DNA of 64,000 bases from Gorsachius magnificus (Eukaryota; Chordata; Aves; Pelecaniformes; Ardeidae). The stretch is from assembly GCA_034008185.1 (NCBI GenBank), contig CM067081.1:29138806-29202805 (forward strand). Reading direction: 5' to 3'. Made by a program: the position numbers and the translations under genes. Position 1 is the first letter of the stretch. Every line of letters begins with the position of its first letter. Below, piece after piece: positions 1-15,645 of the stretch. The notes below the pieces were generated by a model. That model saw only the letters and a list, made by a program, of their open reading frames with translations. It had not been told where the DNA came from and did no database searches.

Positions 1-230
1 ATAGAATGTTTTGGGTTGGAAGGTCATCTAGTCCAACCTAGAGGTCATCTAGTCCAACCCCCCTGAAGGGAGCAGGGACACCGCTAATTAGATCGGGTTG
101 CTCAGAGCCCTGTCCAATCTGGCCTTGAATGTTTCCAGGGATGGGGCCTCTACTACCTCTCTGGGAAACCGTTCCAGTGTTTCACTGCGCTCATTGTAAA
201 GAATCTCTCCCTTGTACCTAGTGCAGGAGT
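1..230 (-). mobile_element. CR1 LINE 3'-end fragment, truncated by the window edge
   Basis: The left edge starts inside the ATAGAATG octamer and TTGGGTTGGAAGG block that mark the reverse complement of an avian CR1 3' end. It continues through CR1-like text (AGGGACACC, CCAATCTGGCCTTGAATG, TTCCAGGGATGGGGCCTC, GTTCCAGTGTTTCACTGCGC, GTAAAGAATCTC) and loses similarity near 230. An internal 21-bp duplication is present: AGGTCATCTAGTCCAACC occurs at 21-38 and again at 42-59. It lies in the transcription orientation of the LHFPL gene. Confidence 0.9.
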
Positions 231-235
231 GAAAT

Positions 236-3200
236 TAATTTCATCTCTCTTTAGATATCCACAGTGCAGAGATCCACACTGGCCCAGTCCCCCAGACTCC
301 TTCTGGAGACAACAAGGAAAAAAAATCACTTATAGAAGTGTGTTGCCTTTCATCTTAAGGTAGACATCTAAAGTACAGCAGGTGAACCCTGCTCTAGTAG
401 CACCTTTTTTTCTCCCTTTAACTGTGAAGGGATTCCAAACAACCAGTTTAGCTGCCCTCTTCAAGTAATAAAGAGCACCAGGTACTTTCTCCCAGTTGGT
501 CTAAGTTCCTTTCGGGATGGTGCTGCTTATCTCCATTGACTGCAGAGGATCCTTGCATAAACATACTTATGTTCTGGCAAAAAAGGTAGGCGCCTTATGT
601 TAGACAGAATATATGTGGACCTTGATATAGTCACCAAAAGCTTACAAAGATTTAAGAAGGGCAGTTATCCGGGTAGCACTAAAGAAGAAATGTTTCTTGA
701 TGAAACACGTTCTTTACTAGCACGTAGGCTGACTCATTCATTTATCTAACGACTCAGCAGCTGCAGCTCAGGTACGCTCATAAAGATTGTGCTCAGCCCC
801 AGCCAAAAAAAGAACTGGTAAAATCTCTGAGCTGTTTGCAGAGGATCTGCGAACAAAAAAAAATGGTTTTGTCAGATAGACTGCTCATAGAAAAATACAG
901 CTTTGAAGCCGTTGCCTTTAATAGGATTCTAATAAATTGTCCTACCCTCTAAATCCTTTTCTTGATCGTTTTGGCACTGTATGTCAACACTCAGCCAGAT
1001 GCTGAAATGATGCCACCTAAGGCCAATTAAGTAGTTGACAAAGCTTTTTTTATATTCACTGCTTTCTGTGGGGTTTTTATGTTGTTTTAGTAACTGCACT
1101 GTTTGCTTTCAAAGTGCTTTAAAGATCATTTACTCCAATATTTCTACAGCAAAAGTAATTATCAAGTCAACAGTCCTCTTTAAGATGTTTCAGGCCCTCT
1201 AAAAGTGGCAAAGGGGAACCTTAATAATAACAATCTTTGGAAACAAATATCCCTCAAAAGAGAAGTTTCTGAGAGCTTTTGAGGGCAATTCAGCTGCTTG
1301 TTTAGTTCAGGATGGAAGCCAGCCATTTAAGTTGCTCTCCAGACAGCCACTTCAGCCAGGGAAGCCCTTTCACAGTGGTTCACAGATGGATGGAGCACCA
1401 CAGAGGTCAAGCATGTGCATTTGGACCCATCTGCTTTGGTTGCTGCTGCAGCTGGGCCCCGAGGCCTAGGATGTCTCTGTGCATGACAGGTAGTGATGGA
1501 GCATGACAGCCAGAGAACATGAAACAACTGGAGAGGATCTAGGAGGACCTGAAGAAGAAACAGGGCGGGAGGCTACTCACAACCTTGGAAGGATGGCATG
1601 AACTCCGACAAACACAGAATGCATTTCAGGCAGGCTGCAGCAGCCGATGGCCACACCTGAGCCATGCAAGCCCTTGCTGCCAGTCCTGTGATTTTCACTG
1701 CCTTTAATAGCAAAGAAAAGCATCATGAAACTCAAAGATGAGCCCTGAAGGTAGTTACATACAGCAAAAACACTGAGCCAGGTTTGTAGGATGCTTCTCA
1801 GCACAAATGATCACCCAGCAGAATAAAAAAGTAGGTCCGAGGTAGCAAATGTATGACACAAGAAGTAATCTCTCACAAAATGGGGTGAGACAAAAAACTC
1901 TGGAGCACTGATCATCCAGGCTGAGTCCTGACTGCCCAAACACACCAAAGGAAGACAATTTTTTTTTCCAAGAAGTTCAACTTAAAAAGTAGAGTTTATC
2001 TTAAATTTAGTGTCTTCATTCTTTCAGGTTAATCAGGTAAGTATATAATATCATTTCATACACCTGGTGGCAGGGAAGTGGCAGCTGGAGACCAGATGAA
2101 ATTTCCTAGGGCGCCTACAATGGCATGAGTCATCTATGTCAATCTTACTCTAGATAACCATTTTGTTCTTTGGGCTCTTAGGTGCTGTTTCACCAGATGC
2201 CAACTGAGGCTCGATTTTGTGAGTTAAACTGAGTACTCCCTGTCTTCTCCAGGACCTTCTGTGGGATTTAGCTGCCTCTGCACCCATCACAACAGAAATG
2301 AGCATGCAATGACTGAGCAGTCTCTGCATGCACATCTAGGGAAATCAGTGGCCTAAAATGAAGCCTTATATTGATTTTAGACATTCAAAACCAATATTAA
2401 GGTATTCACATGTATGCACTCACATTGCCTGTTAAAAAAGGCATGCAAGTTGAGAAGATTTCTTCACACGGTTTATGTTTTGCAAAATGTGGAAGTTTTT
2501 GCAAATGTCTGATGCAGTCTTCACTTTAATGCATACTCTCACCTTAATTCAGGCTCCCTCACTTTAAGGAATTTCCTGCTACACCCTCATTTTTCAGCTG
2601 TAGTTCTTGTGTGGTACATTTAGAAATGAAAACAAAAAAGGCATTAGTGCCTCTAGCTCAGCAAAACTGAATGTGCGCTATGTGATATGCTACAGGATGC
2701 TTGCTTTTGGGAAACCGCCTGCTAATTCCTTTTGCAGACCATGGGATTGTGTGGATCTGACTCACTTTCACGCCCTTCAGCCAGCAGCTCTGTACTGCTG
2801 TGCCACGTCAGGGCTGTCCTGAATGGGCCCACAGGCAACTCCAGGGTGTAAATAATGCAGCATAACAGTAACAGCTTGCACGGTGACATGAGATTAAGAT
2901 GATTTTGATCCATCCTCAGACATTTGGTAGAAGTGAAAGGCACTTTAAGCACTGCTAGTGTATAACTCCAGTCTGCACCTCAGGCATTAGCCTGGGCCAA
3001 ATGCTAATTAGACTAAGGACTTTGACTTGGTGACTGGCCCAAAAACTGCACCAGTTTAAAGCATAAGCATCTCTTTTCTCTTGCCTCTATTTATTAATAT
3101 TGCTCTACTTCTAGGAATTACCACCCTAAAAACAGTGGCAGAAGACCATTCCAGTTCATGGTCTGGTGTTCTGGTGGGAACTCTGCTCCATCCGTGATCT

Positions 3201-3850
3201 GAGATAGGATGCCGCAATATGGAGCAGGGCCCCAAGACCTCCAGACAGATCCTGCTGATGGCCAGGGAGCTGGGAACCACATGCAGAGGAACATGGCAGA
3301 GACCTGCCATGGCCTTAACCCCCCAACAAGATTTGCCAGAGGTCATTTGTCAAAGTCCCTGATCTATCACTGTGCTTTATTTCATGATGGCAAAACCAGA
3401 TTGATAGAGAAGAGCAGACAGCAGGCCGCTCTACAGGTGCACCAGTATCTCTGTCTATGTATGGAGGTTACCCCCCATCCTTATTAGCAAAACAGCTCAT
3501 CTATTGAATGCAATTTAATCAACAAATGGGCTTGTCCTTGGCAGGGTATCTTCAGTGAATGACTCCTCATTGTAGAGAACAAGTTGTACAAACACTTTCA
3601 TTTGATTGAAAAAAATTAGCCCAATTAAATACATAAATGTTTAAGTAAACCCTTTGGACATAGTTCACTTAATAAAAACCAAATAAATATCCAATTTTAA
3701 AAAGAGCAGAAAACTGCTGGGAATTTCACAATGTCACCTCAGGTTTTCTAGAAAAGAATACCCAAATCCACTTATACGTAAATTAAAGGCATGGCTATTT
3801 TTCCTGAAGCCTTTTTAAGTATTGCTTTGGAATGTACACAGAAATGTGTG
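236..3850. other. Unique intronic sequence without recognisable feature
   Basis: Mixed-composition sequence with short homopolymers only. Open frames on both strands are under 100 codons, with no domain, signal peptide or splice-site-bounded coding block that I recognise. Confidence 0.5.
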
Positions 3851-3855
3851 TGTTT

Positions 3856-3880
3856 GGCGGGGGCAGAGGGAGGGGGTCCC
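3856..3880 (+). repeat. G-rich run, possible G-quadruplex
   Basis: The plus strand reads G5, GAGGG and AG5 runs in about 25 nt; a second G6TG5 run lies at 4064-4076. Three to four closely spaced G-runs could form a quadruplex on the plus strand, which is C-rich in the inferred host transcript. This is composition-based only. Confidence 0.45.
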
Positions 3881-7220
<3,340 letters not shown>

Positions 7221-8170
7221 TTAGACACAGGCTGCCACTTATCAAAGTGTCAAACCATCATTTGGGAATCTCAGTGAAAAAAAAGAAAAATCTCTTCTCC
7301 TAAAACCGGTAGAAGACCACTTGGACTTCTGCTGCTGTGTTCTGCTACGCTGCTTTACAGCTGGAGGCAGCCTTGGCAGTTCAGCACCGGAAGCCATCCT
7401 CAGCTTCTGGAGCTTATACCCTAGAGCTTTCAGACTCCCCTTCTACTCTGCAGAGCTGCTACGTGTACTGTTTAGGAAACTCAACACGGGGTTAAACAGA
7501 AGCTGTGTTAATCACAGCATTTACAAGCTGATTGCTGCCGATTAATTAGAACAACAATCAACCACGGTCTATCAAGGTTCTAGCCAGAAAAGTAAACTGA
7601 CAGTTGTGCTAATCCATTGTCACTTTCCTTTGTTTTTCACCCTCCCAAAAGCCAGGGAAGAATGGTTTCATGTCATCCCATCACTTCATACCACAGGTAC
7701 ACACTCCACAAAGTTTTCTCAAATAATTTCAACTATAACAACTGAGCTCTTGAGCCACTTATTATCATGCTTGGCTTAACATTCACAACATGCTTTGCCT
7801 TCTCCAACCCTCATGCTGCCCCAAACAGATGTGTTTTGACTAAGTCTTTCCCTTCACATGATCTTGCTGGGAACCACCCAATGGCCCATCATTATTTTGC
7901 AGCAGTGGCAGGTTTTTTTATCATATTGCATTCTCAGCTGTCACTGCAGCAGCTGCCAAAAAGCGGGTGTTGCTGGCAAAGCTTCTTAACACAGACAGCC
8001 CAGAGAGAACATTTCCATGTATGCTACAGCATTTAAATGTTACCTCCTTTGTGTCTGATCTCATTTGCAAGACTGGAAACGAGTCACTATGAAGGTAACA
8101 AGCTGGGGGGGCCTGACACTTCACAGGCTGTAAAGGCAAGCACGTCCTCAAAAAGTTTGCAGTGTGGGTT

Positions 8171-8345
8171 TCTAGTGGTGCCTTCTACCTGTTAGGTAGA
8201 GCACAGGACTGGGACAAGGTTTCAAGCCCTACAATTGTCACTGGCTGACTTTGGGCAAACCCCTTCACCTCATACCACCTCATTTTTTCTCTCTTGGCAA
8301 CAAGGACGATGTGCTCCCTGGCAAAGCACTTCTGCTGTCGTGCTC
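8171..8345 (+). mobile_element. MIR-like tRNA-derived SINE
   Basis: Old SINE in plus orientation. The tRNA-like head is recognisable (TAGGTAGAGCACAGGACTGGG, then a degraded B box, GGTTTCAAGCCC). The MIR core follows (CACTGGCTGACTTTGGGCAAACCCCTTCACCTC), then a T-rich segment and a tail resembling the L2-derived part (GGCAAAGCACTTCTGCTG). Divergence is high, as expected for an insertion predating birds. It lies 1 kb upstream of the LHFPL exon, antisense to the gene. Confidence 0.75.
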
Positions 8346-8349
8346 CTAA

Positions 8350-10524
8350 CGCAGCAAGCCCTGGCATCATGGAGGTCACAGCAGACTAACAGGGGCCTTT
8401 GAGAGCAATGTCTGGCTCAGGGCCTGGAGCTAGCTGTGCATTTCTACTGTCTCCATCCTCAAATACCTAAGCTTCTGATATTTCTGATGCTCCTGTAAGA
8501 CAAAGAAATCACCTTACTATGTTCTTGACTTGCTCAAAGACACAGCTGAACAAGGCACTGAAGTCCAGAAGTGGTCTCCCATCTTTCTCTTAGCATCTTA
8601 ACTGTTAGCGAAGTAGCTCAGCAGCTCCTTTGCTGCTCCTCCAAGCACATCTGCCCCAGTTTAGGGCCCAATATTAGCTCCTTAGATCTTCCTCCACTAA
8701 GGTAAAATTTCTTCTTGCTGCTCAAGTCTACTTCTTCCTTTCCTTGTTGAGCAGTCACCACCTGCTCCTCTCTCCATATCTACATCAAATAATGGAAAAG
8801 AAATCCCTGAGGCAGCCCCCTCTCAGACAGTGTGTTTACCCAACAGTTGTAAAGGGAGAAAGGCAATTAAGGGCACATGAATGCTAGGGATTTTCAGAAC
8901 TTTGCCTGACCTGGATATGGTTCCTTCTAATGGCCTTGCTAATGGCTTGCACAGTATCCTATGATTTTTTTCCCCAGGGGCGCAGAGCCAATGGCAGCTG
9001 GTAGAATCCATGTAAATGAGAGTCACTTCTAATCAAATCCTTAGAAAGGATCTTTCTCAGACAAGAGAACTTAGGCCAAATCTGGGTCTACATTTGTTAA
9101 AGACAGCTTAAAACTCTTGGAAAAAAGACTCTCACCAGAATTGTTAGAGCAAGAAGGGCACTGTGAAGCCCTGACAGCATGGCTGATGCACTAGGAATGG
9201 GCAGGACCCATTGGGACAAGGAGGAACATCACCACTGATGATAAGAATGGCTGGGGAAGGGAGGAAGACCACCCAGATGCCAGAGGTAGCCTCACAGACT
9301 GGTGGACCATGGCAGCCCCAGCCAGTCCTGCTCTGGTTCTGACCCCTTCCCACACCGGCTGCGATGCCTGGTGCCAGCCCATCTCAGAAGCTGCCCTGGA
9401 CAAAAATGAACCACCCTGGCTGGGCTGGTTTCAATCAGCTTGTGTCCTTGAACAGACTCTCTGAGAAGCCTCGCAAATGTGAGCATCTGGGGCTCTGTTG
9501 CGAGGGGCAGGGAGATGTGTGCAGGGGCCAGGAGGGAAGGCAGGCTTGCAGCCGCCTGCATTGGACCAGCTGAAACAGCAGCCAGCCCTTCCCCAGAAGC
9601 AGGTCCTGGGAAAGCCTCCTGCCCAATTCTTCCAGGAGAACACACCAGCAGCACTGCAGGCAAGTGAAAGGATTATTAGCATAAGAATGCTGCCCCTCCA
9701 AACCCAGCACAAACTCTTACTCAGTACTTGCTGATTACTCTCCTCAGGTGGCAAGAGCGTCCAGTGCCCGCTGCATTCACAGGGGGCTGTTTGTTTTCAG
9801 CTCCCTTTAGGTTTTGTTGCAGTAACAGGTTGTTGTTCGGGGGTTTTTCCCACGAATATCGCTCCCAGCACTTTCCACTGCCAGCCTCCAAACACAGCTC
9901 ATGCTCTTCCAAACACCGCGTACCTGTCTCCCTCCGATGCTACGCTGGATACAGTGGCCACAAGCCTTGGATACTTTTTCCTTCCTGTGCCAGACCTCTT
10001 CATCCCCCTGTAACACCCTCTTTCCCATTTCTGTACATCCATCTGCGTACATCCAAAGCCCAGTTTCAGTCAAAATAAATTCTGGAGGTCAGGCTATGTG
10101 ACTTACTCCGGGTTTTTAAAATACCTCACACAAATATGCCTTGACCTGGATTAAGCCTCAACCTCTAACTTCGATCTAAATTGCAATTAATATTGAGGAA
10201 TAAGAACAATTAATATTACAAATAATCCTAGATTTCCTTGTTTCTTTCACAAAACCATTAAATTCTTATATGCTCTACAGCATAAACACCTTCAAACATA
10301 AGGCTTGCTTAGGCAGAGACATAATGTTTAGTTCTGCTCTCTGATCAACTCATGTAAATCTAGAGAAATGAAATTGGGAAACAGGTGAGAACATCTCGGG
10401 AGAGTAGAATCGGGACCTTCCATACACAAAAATCCCGGTGACAGAGTCAAAAATTCATTAGCAGCCCAATATACTGTAATATTAAAATGCTCCAAAGGAG
10501 AAACTGCCTCACTCATATATGGAT
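8350..10524. other. Unique intronic sequence, with a GC-richer patch near 9150-9960
   Basis: The 9150-9960 patch is GC-richer than its surroundings, so overlapping open frames occur on both strands (the longest 123 codons, minus, 9292-9663). None shows a domain or coherent splice sites. No repeat family recognised. Confidence 0.45.
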
Positions 10525-11183
10525 GGCTGAATACGAGCCAGCAGTGTGCCCAGGTGGCCAAGAAGGCCAATGGCATCCTGGCTTGTATCAGAAATGGTGT
10601 GGCCAGCAGGAGCAGGGAAGTGACCGTGCCCCTGTACTCCACACCTGTGAGGCCGCACCTTGAATACTGTGTTCAGTTTTGGGCCCCTCACTTCAGGGAA
10701 GACGTTGCGTTGCTGGAGGAGGTCCAGGGCAGAGCCACAAAACTGGTGAGGGGTCTGGAGCACAAGTCTGATGAGGAGTGGCTGAGGGAACTGGGGTTGT
10801 TTAGCCTGGAGAAGAGGAGGCTGAGGGGAGACCTGATCGCCCTCTACAACTGCCTGAAAGGAGGCTGTAGCGAGGTGGGGGTCAGTCTCTTCTCTCAGGT
10901 AATGGTCAATAGGACAAGAGGAAATGGCCTCAAATTGCACCAGGGCAGGTTTAGGTTAGACATTAGGAAAAATTTCTTCACAGAAAGGGTTGTCAGGCAT
11001 TGGAAGGGGCTGCCCAGGGAAGTGGTCGAGTCTCCATCCCTGAAGGCATTTAAAAGACAGGCAGACGAAGTGCTTAGGGCCATGGTTTAGTGGTGGGATG
11101 GCAGTGTTCAGTTAGCAGTTGGACTTGATGATCTTAAAGGTCTTTTCCAACCTAAACGATTCTATGATTCTATGATTCTGTGA
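10525..11183 (+). mobile_element. 5'-truncated CR1 LINE, plus strand
   Basis: About 660 bp with the C-terminal part of CR1 ORF2, a short 3' untranslated region (GGACTTGATGATCTTAAAGGTC) and a terminal array of ATTCTATG octamers at 11159-11183. There is no poly(A), which is typical for CR1. The 5' end is abruptly truncated at about 10525, consistent with incomplete target-primed reverse transcription. It is inserted antisense to the LHFPL gene. Confidence 0.95.
10554..11090 (+). pseudogene. CR1 ORF2 C-terminal remnant (reverse transcriptase tail, 178 codons)
   Basis: Uninterrupted frame ending at RAMV-stop. It carries motifs typical of the CR1 ORF2 tail: [69 protein letters not shown] and a final RA-V. 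This is the thumb and post-polymerase region only. The endonuclease domain and catalytic polymerase motifs are missing, so the copy cannot act. The initiator Met is internal to the family sequence and not a real start. The intact frame suggests the insertion is fairly young. Confidence 0.92.
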
Positions 11184-14100
11184 TGCTTGCCCTTAAAGCC
11201 AGTCCATGCTAATAACCAGCTAACAGCACCCACCACTGAGCCTCACCATTATCTGTGCATGCCAGAAATGAACAAACCCATTTAAGGGCAAACCAGTGTG
11301 CTATGTCAGAAAACCTCCCTACCCCAGTGACAGCTGGCTCTCCAGCTGGGTATGACCTTTCGCAGTGCTGAGTTTCATTTATGGAGTACCAGTCATCGAG
11401 CACTGCAGCTTCTTTTCTGCTCGCAGCCTGCGCTGATGACTGTGACGATGAGATCAAACAGGAAACTGCCGCCCAATGCCGGTGCCACCGCACGGCCCCA
11501 AAGCATGAGTATGTTTACGTGCGAAGGAGAGGGTATAAAGCCACCAACAAGCTCACACACTTCATTTAGTGAACACAAAACCTGCCAGAGACTAAAGGTG
11601 CTGCCAGGAGCATGGCACCCGTAGGTTCCTGCCTGGCAAAAAGGTTTATGCCTATAAATACTGATTTTATCACAGGTACCAACTGGCCACAAGCCTTAAA
11701 GCTGTTGTTTTGATGTCTCCTTTGATATCGCTGGTTTTCAGCTGGTTTTGATTCACCTTCAAATATTTCCCTGTCGTGGTGCATACGCGCCTGTTGTGGA
11801 TTTAGGTCAATTGATAAAGCCATTGCGTTCCCCAGTGCTTCTTGCAGGCAAGGTGTGGGCTAAACTCTGGGATTTACCTTCCATGTAAGACTTCCACAAA
11901 GATCTAGAGCCTGCTAATTGGTACGAAAAGATTTCACAAGTTTTGCTTTATGCCCTGCTTTCAGCAGGATTCTGCATTACGTCAGCAGGGCTGATACTGC
12001 CTTGGCATACATGGGCAGTGAAGGTGGGAACTGGCATTTCAGCTCCCTTATTTTATGCACTAAGAGTGTGCAGTGTGCCTCAAAGCCCATGGTGTTAACA
12101 GGACTTGGACAAAAGCCCCTCAGCCCCTTCTTGCCCTTCTAATCAATCCACCCCTGTTTATAAGCAACTAAATATGTGGATCAGGTGGATCAGACCCTGC
12201 AAAAGCAAAAAGACTGCATACGATCACCGCTAATAATTCATATATGTTCACAGGCAATTTGTTTAATCACAGGGAACGTAGATCCCACTGAACACATGCA
12301 ACCTCCATTTAAAGATCTAAGTTAAACCCGAGGGCTGCAAACCCAGTGGAAATCCTTAAGCTAACTTTGCAGCTTCAGTCGAGAGCAGTCACTGGTTTAG
12401 CTCAAGTGTCACATCCTGGCCTGCCCTATAGTTACTGTGTTTAGCCAGCTATGCTACCCAGGACACCACACCCATCTTTACAGCTGCTTAAAATGCTTGG
12501 GATGCCTATAACATTTCTTAAGAAAGTAAAAAAAAATAAAACCACTGTACTGTAATTACCATCATCTGTCGTCTTCCATTATCCACTGCAGTCATTAAAA
12601 GAAATGGAAAGGGGAAGGACATGTGCAGGTCCAGAAATGGCAGCTTCACACAAGGGGCTGCAGCTTTGAGGTGCAAGGGAGCCAGTCGGTGGGATGGGGC
12701 CAGCCAGCAGCAGAGGCGCTGGTGGCACTTGGCTGCTGTTTTGGATGACGTGCCATGCACCGGTGGAAGCGTTGGCACTGTCAGAGAACCAGCTCTTCTG
12801 GAGCAGGTCTGCATTCGGGAATGAAATGGGCTCCTTGCCCTGACCCGTGGAACGCTGCTCTTGCAAGTGCTGCGGCTGGCTCGATGTGCTAGCAGGGCAG
12901 GCGGGAGAGAGCCCTGGGGCTGACTTAATGCAGCCAGCCTCAGCAATGCAAAGCTGGAATTAAGTGCTTGGCTTCACTATTTAACAGGGTCCCATTTAGC
13001 CACTAGGCTCTTTGCGTAGCCCATGCAGAGAGCTGGATACCTCCAAAAAGCAAGCTAACACCAGCCTGTGGGCTAAGTGAGGAGCTGCCCAGACCTACAA
13101 GTTGCAAAACTACAAACCAGGGGGGCAGAGGGTGGATGCCTCAATAGTAAACTACCCAGAGTAATCCTTGTCCATCCCTGACTGCCTTCCCTGTCACTCT
13201 TGCTGCCGGTATAATGTGCGGTCATATTTTAATAACACTTAGCACTTGAAAGATGATCTTGTCTGTCTGGAGTGGAGCTTGTGATTGAAAATAATTGCAT
13301 ATAGCCAGTTCTGCGTATGGTGTATGCTGCTGAGCAAGGGGGCAGCAGGGAAGGGGCGGTAATTACATTAGTAGCTTGGCACAGATCTAGGTTTCATCTT
13401 TGAAGTGATAAAGACATGATTTGTGGCATGCAGCAATCAGCTTACTCCAAGAGGTAAAATATTAACCGCTATTAATATCTCCAAGAATAGCTTGGATATA
13501 GGCAAGTCTCAAACAATAAATGCAGAAGGATTAATATACCAAGAGATATTAACCAGATTTTGCCGTTGGCAAAGTGACTGCACTTAGAAAAACCGAGGTC
13601 AATGGCAAAAGTCAATGTACAAAACCAGAAGCTTGAAAATCCCTGTGGTGGGTGGTCCTCAGACTGCTGCTGTGGCTCTAACAGGAGCCTCGACCCGAAG
13701 ATCTGGTGTGCTTTAACCCACCCGTGGAGACATCACACCATAAATTGTCTGTAACTGTCCTCACAGTTCATAGCTAGCAAGTCCTGTTTTACAGGCTCAG
13801 CTCTTTCTCTCACTTGTTGGGGCCACAGCGTGCCCCTGATTGCTATATGGCTCATTCTTGTTTTGTTTGCAAGCCCATTTGATCATTGCATCCTCCAAAG
13901 CCTGTTAAATAAAGCCAGATCTTCCCCAGTGTCCTTCCTTCTCCCTTGCATTGGGTAAACCTAAGCATGTGATTCAGAAATTTCCGATGAGGAAAACCAT
14001 CAGTTTGATCAATAAAGAGAGGTAGTGACGGCAGTAAATGAGGCACTTGGCTTCAGATTCAGCCTCAGAGCCTTGCTGCTAGAAAACACATTTTCAAATA

Positions 14101-15571
14101 GGAACTAAACCAGTGGTGGCTTTCCTTGATTATGGGCTTTTTAAGAGCCTTCCACACGGGCACTGGAAATTGTATTCCTGTTTTGCATATCCCCTGCTCC
14201 AGTCACAGCCATACGCTATCTATACAGTGAAAGGAGCTGCCCGGGCACCACAAAGAGCCACTTGGGCCAGCATTTAGAGGGGGTCTGCACCGCTGCAGCG
14301 GAGGGGAGGGGGTGCCTGGGAAGCCTCTCAAGAAGGAAGGAGCCCAGTGTCAATGGTGAAAATCCAATTTGCATTTCCACCTAGAAAAATAAAAGGAATA
14401 GGTCAGGCTTGATATATAGGTACTGCAGAGAGAAAGTAAAACCAGAACTGAATGCTGTCTTTTGTACGGTCACTTTTTAGTGAGAAAAATCTTCTTCAAA
14501 ATATCTTCCTCCTTGCTTTCACCCCATCTTCTGCTGTTTCCCCTTCCATTTTCAGACCTGTCCAAAAAGAAACCTTGCCTTTTTTTTTTTTTTTTTTTTT
14601 TGCTAGACATTCTAATGAATACTGCTCATCTGACAGATATTCAGGCCATCTGGAGAAGTTGACAGACAATAATTTGGAAGTCATCCCTTTGAAGACCATT
14701 TTAATGATGATTTTTCCTTTCACATTTTTTCTCTATTAGCCCATCTGAATCTTCAAGGATGATAGAAAGTTTTCACATTCCCATCTGTCACTTGAAGGAA
14801 CAGTAATCTCTACAAGCAAAACAAAACCAATTTTTAGATGCAGTACAGACTTTGACTCTCTGTTTCTTGTGATTTAAAAAATCTCCTTGCTGTAGTGGTT
14901 TTAAAGCATTTACCTGCTATAAAATGAGCCTGCAGCATGAAAGTAAAATTGAGCTCGCACATGAAGATTGTCTGCTGCTTTGAGACGTACCTTAGCCAAC
15001 AAGCAACGGGGTTAAAGAAGAATTGGTTAAAAACCATGATGCGAAATACTTCAGCAGAAACAGCTTCTGAAGTCTCTGGAAGTCCCTTTTCAAGAAACTC
15101 TCCAGGAGCTGCAAGCAAGCAGCAACTGCAGAATGATAGAAGTGGGTCAGAGCAGGTTTAGACAAACTCCAGAGCCTGGGCAAAGCAGCAGGACCTGCCA
15201 GAGCAAAGAGGGGAGTGGGGGGAGCAGGCGCATGCCTACTGCAGGCAGCCTGGCTCCCGTGCCTGCAGAAGTTCAGCCTCAGCTCGGTTACTGAGGGCCG
15301 ATGTCTGTACCCTGGCAGCTCCCAGCTCTCCACCCAGAAGCTTCCCCTCTTTAGGGTCACACTCCTACTGCTTCTGACATCATCGCTCTGTCCTTTGTTT
15401 TCTCTGTTGTTCCTCCACTAGAGAAACGTTATCACATTGGTTCCTTCCATTCCTGTTAGTACCTGTCCCCAAGGAAACACAGGCATGCACCTGACCTGGG
15501 TTTTTATTAGGCTTAAACATGAGATCAACACTGGGCAACAGTCCTCTGTTGAGTTAGTAGTCCCTGAACAT
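11184..15571. other. Unique intronic sequence with a T22 run
   Basis: No gene or old repeat recognised. A 142-codon minus frame at 12518-12946 has no family features. A poly-T run lies at 14580-14601. Confidence 0.45.
14580..14601 (+). repeat. Poly-T run (T22)
   Basis: Twenty-two consecutive T residues. Similar runs are T19 at 19957-19975, T14 at 27232-27245 and A16 at 17450-17465. No LINE1/Alu-type body is attached, so it is probably simple slippage. Confidence 0.9.
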
Positions 15572-15645
15572 ATCATAGAATCATAGAATGTTTTGGGTTG
15601 GAAGGGACCCCTAGAGGTCATCTAGTCTAACCCCAACATGGGGCA
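15572..15645 (-). mobile_element. CR1 3'-tip fragment, minus strand
   Basis: Begins with ATCATAGAATCATAGAATG, the reverse complement of two terminal octamers. TTTTGGGTTGGAAGGGACC and TCATCTAGTCTAACCCC follow, then similarity stops. It is only about 74 bp, a severely 5'-truncated insertion. It is close in sequence to the element at 1-230 (both share the AGAGGTCATCTAGT form), so probably the same subfamily. Confidence 0.9.

Noticed and set aside
10509..10940. Minus-strand frame across the plus CR1
   Set aside because: Antisense shadow of CR1 ORF2. The same applies to plus frames at 25965-26315 and 60274-61254 over minus CR1 copies.
12518..12946. 142-codon minus frame (with overlapping frames)
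   Set aside because: No recognisable family, low-complexity hydrophobic end from a T/A-rich tract, and no splice sites that make sense. Chance length.
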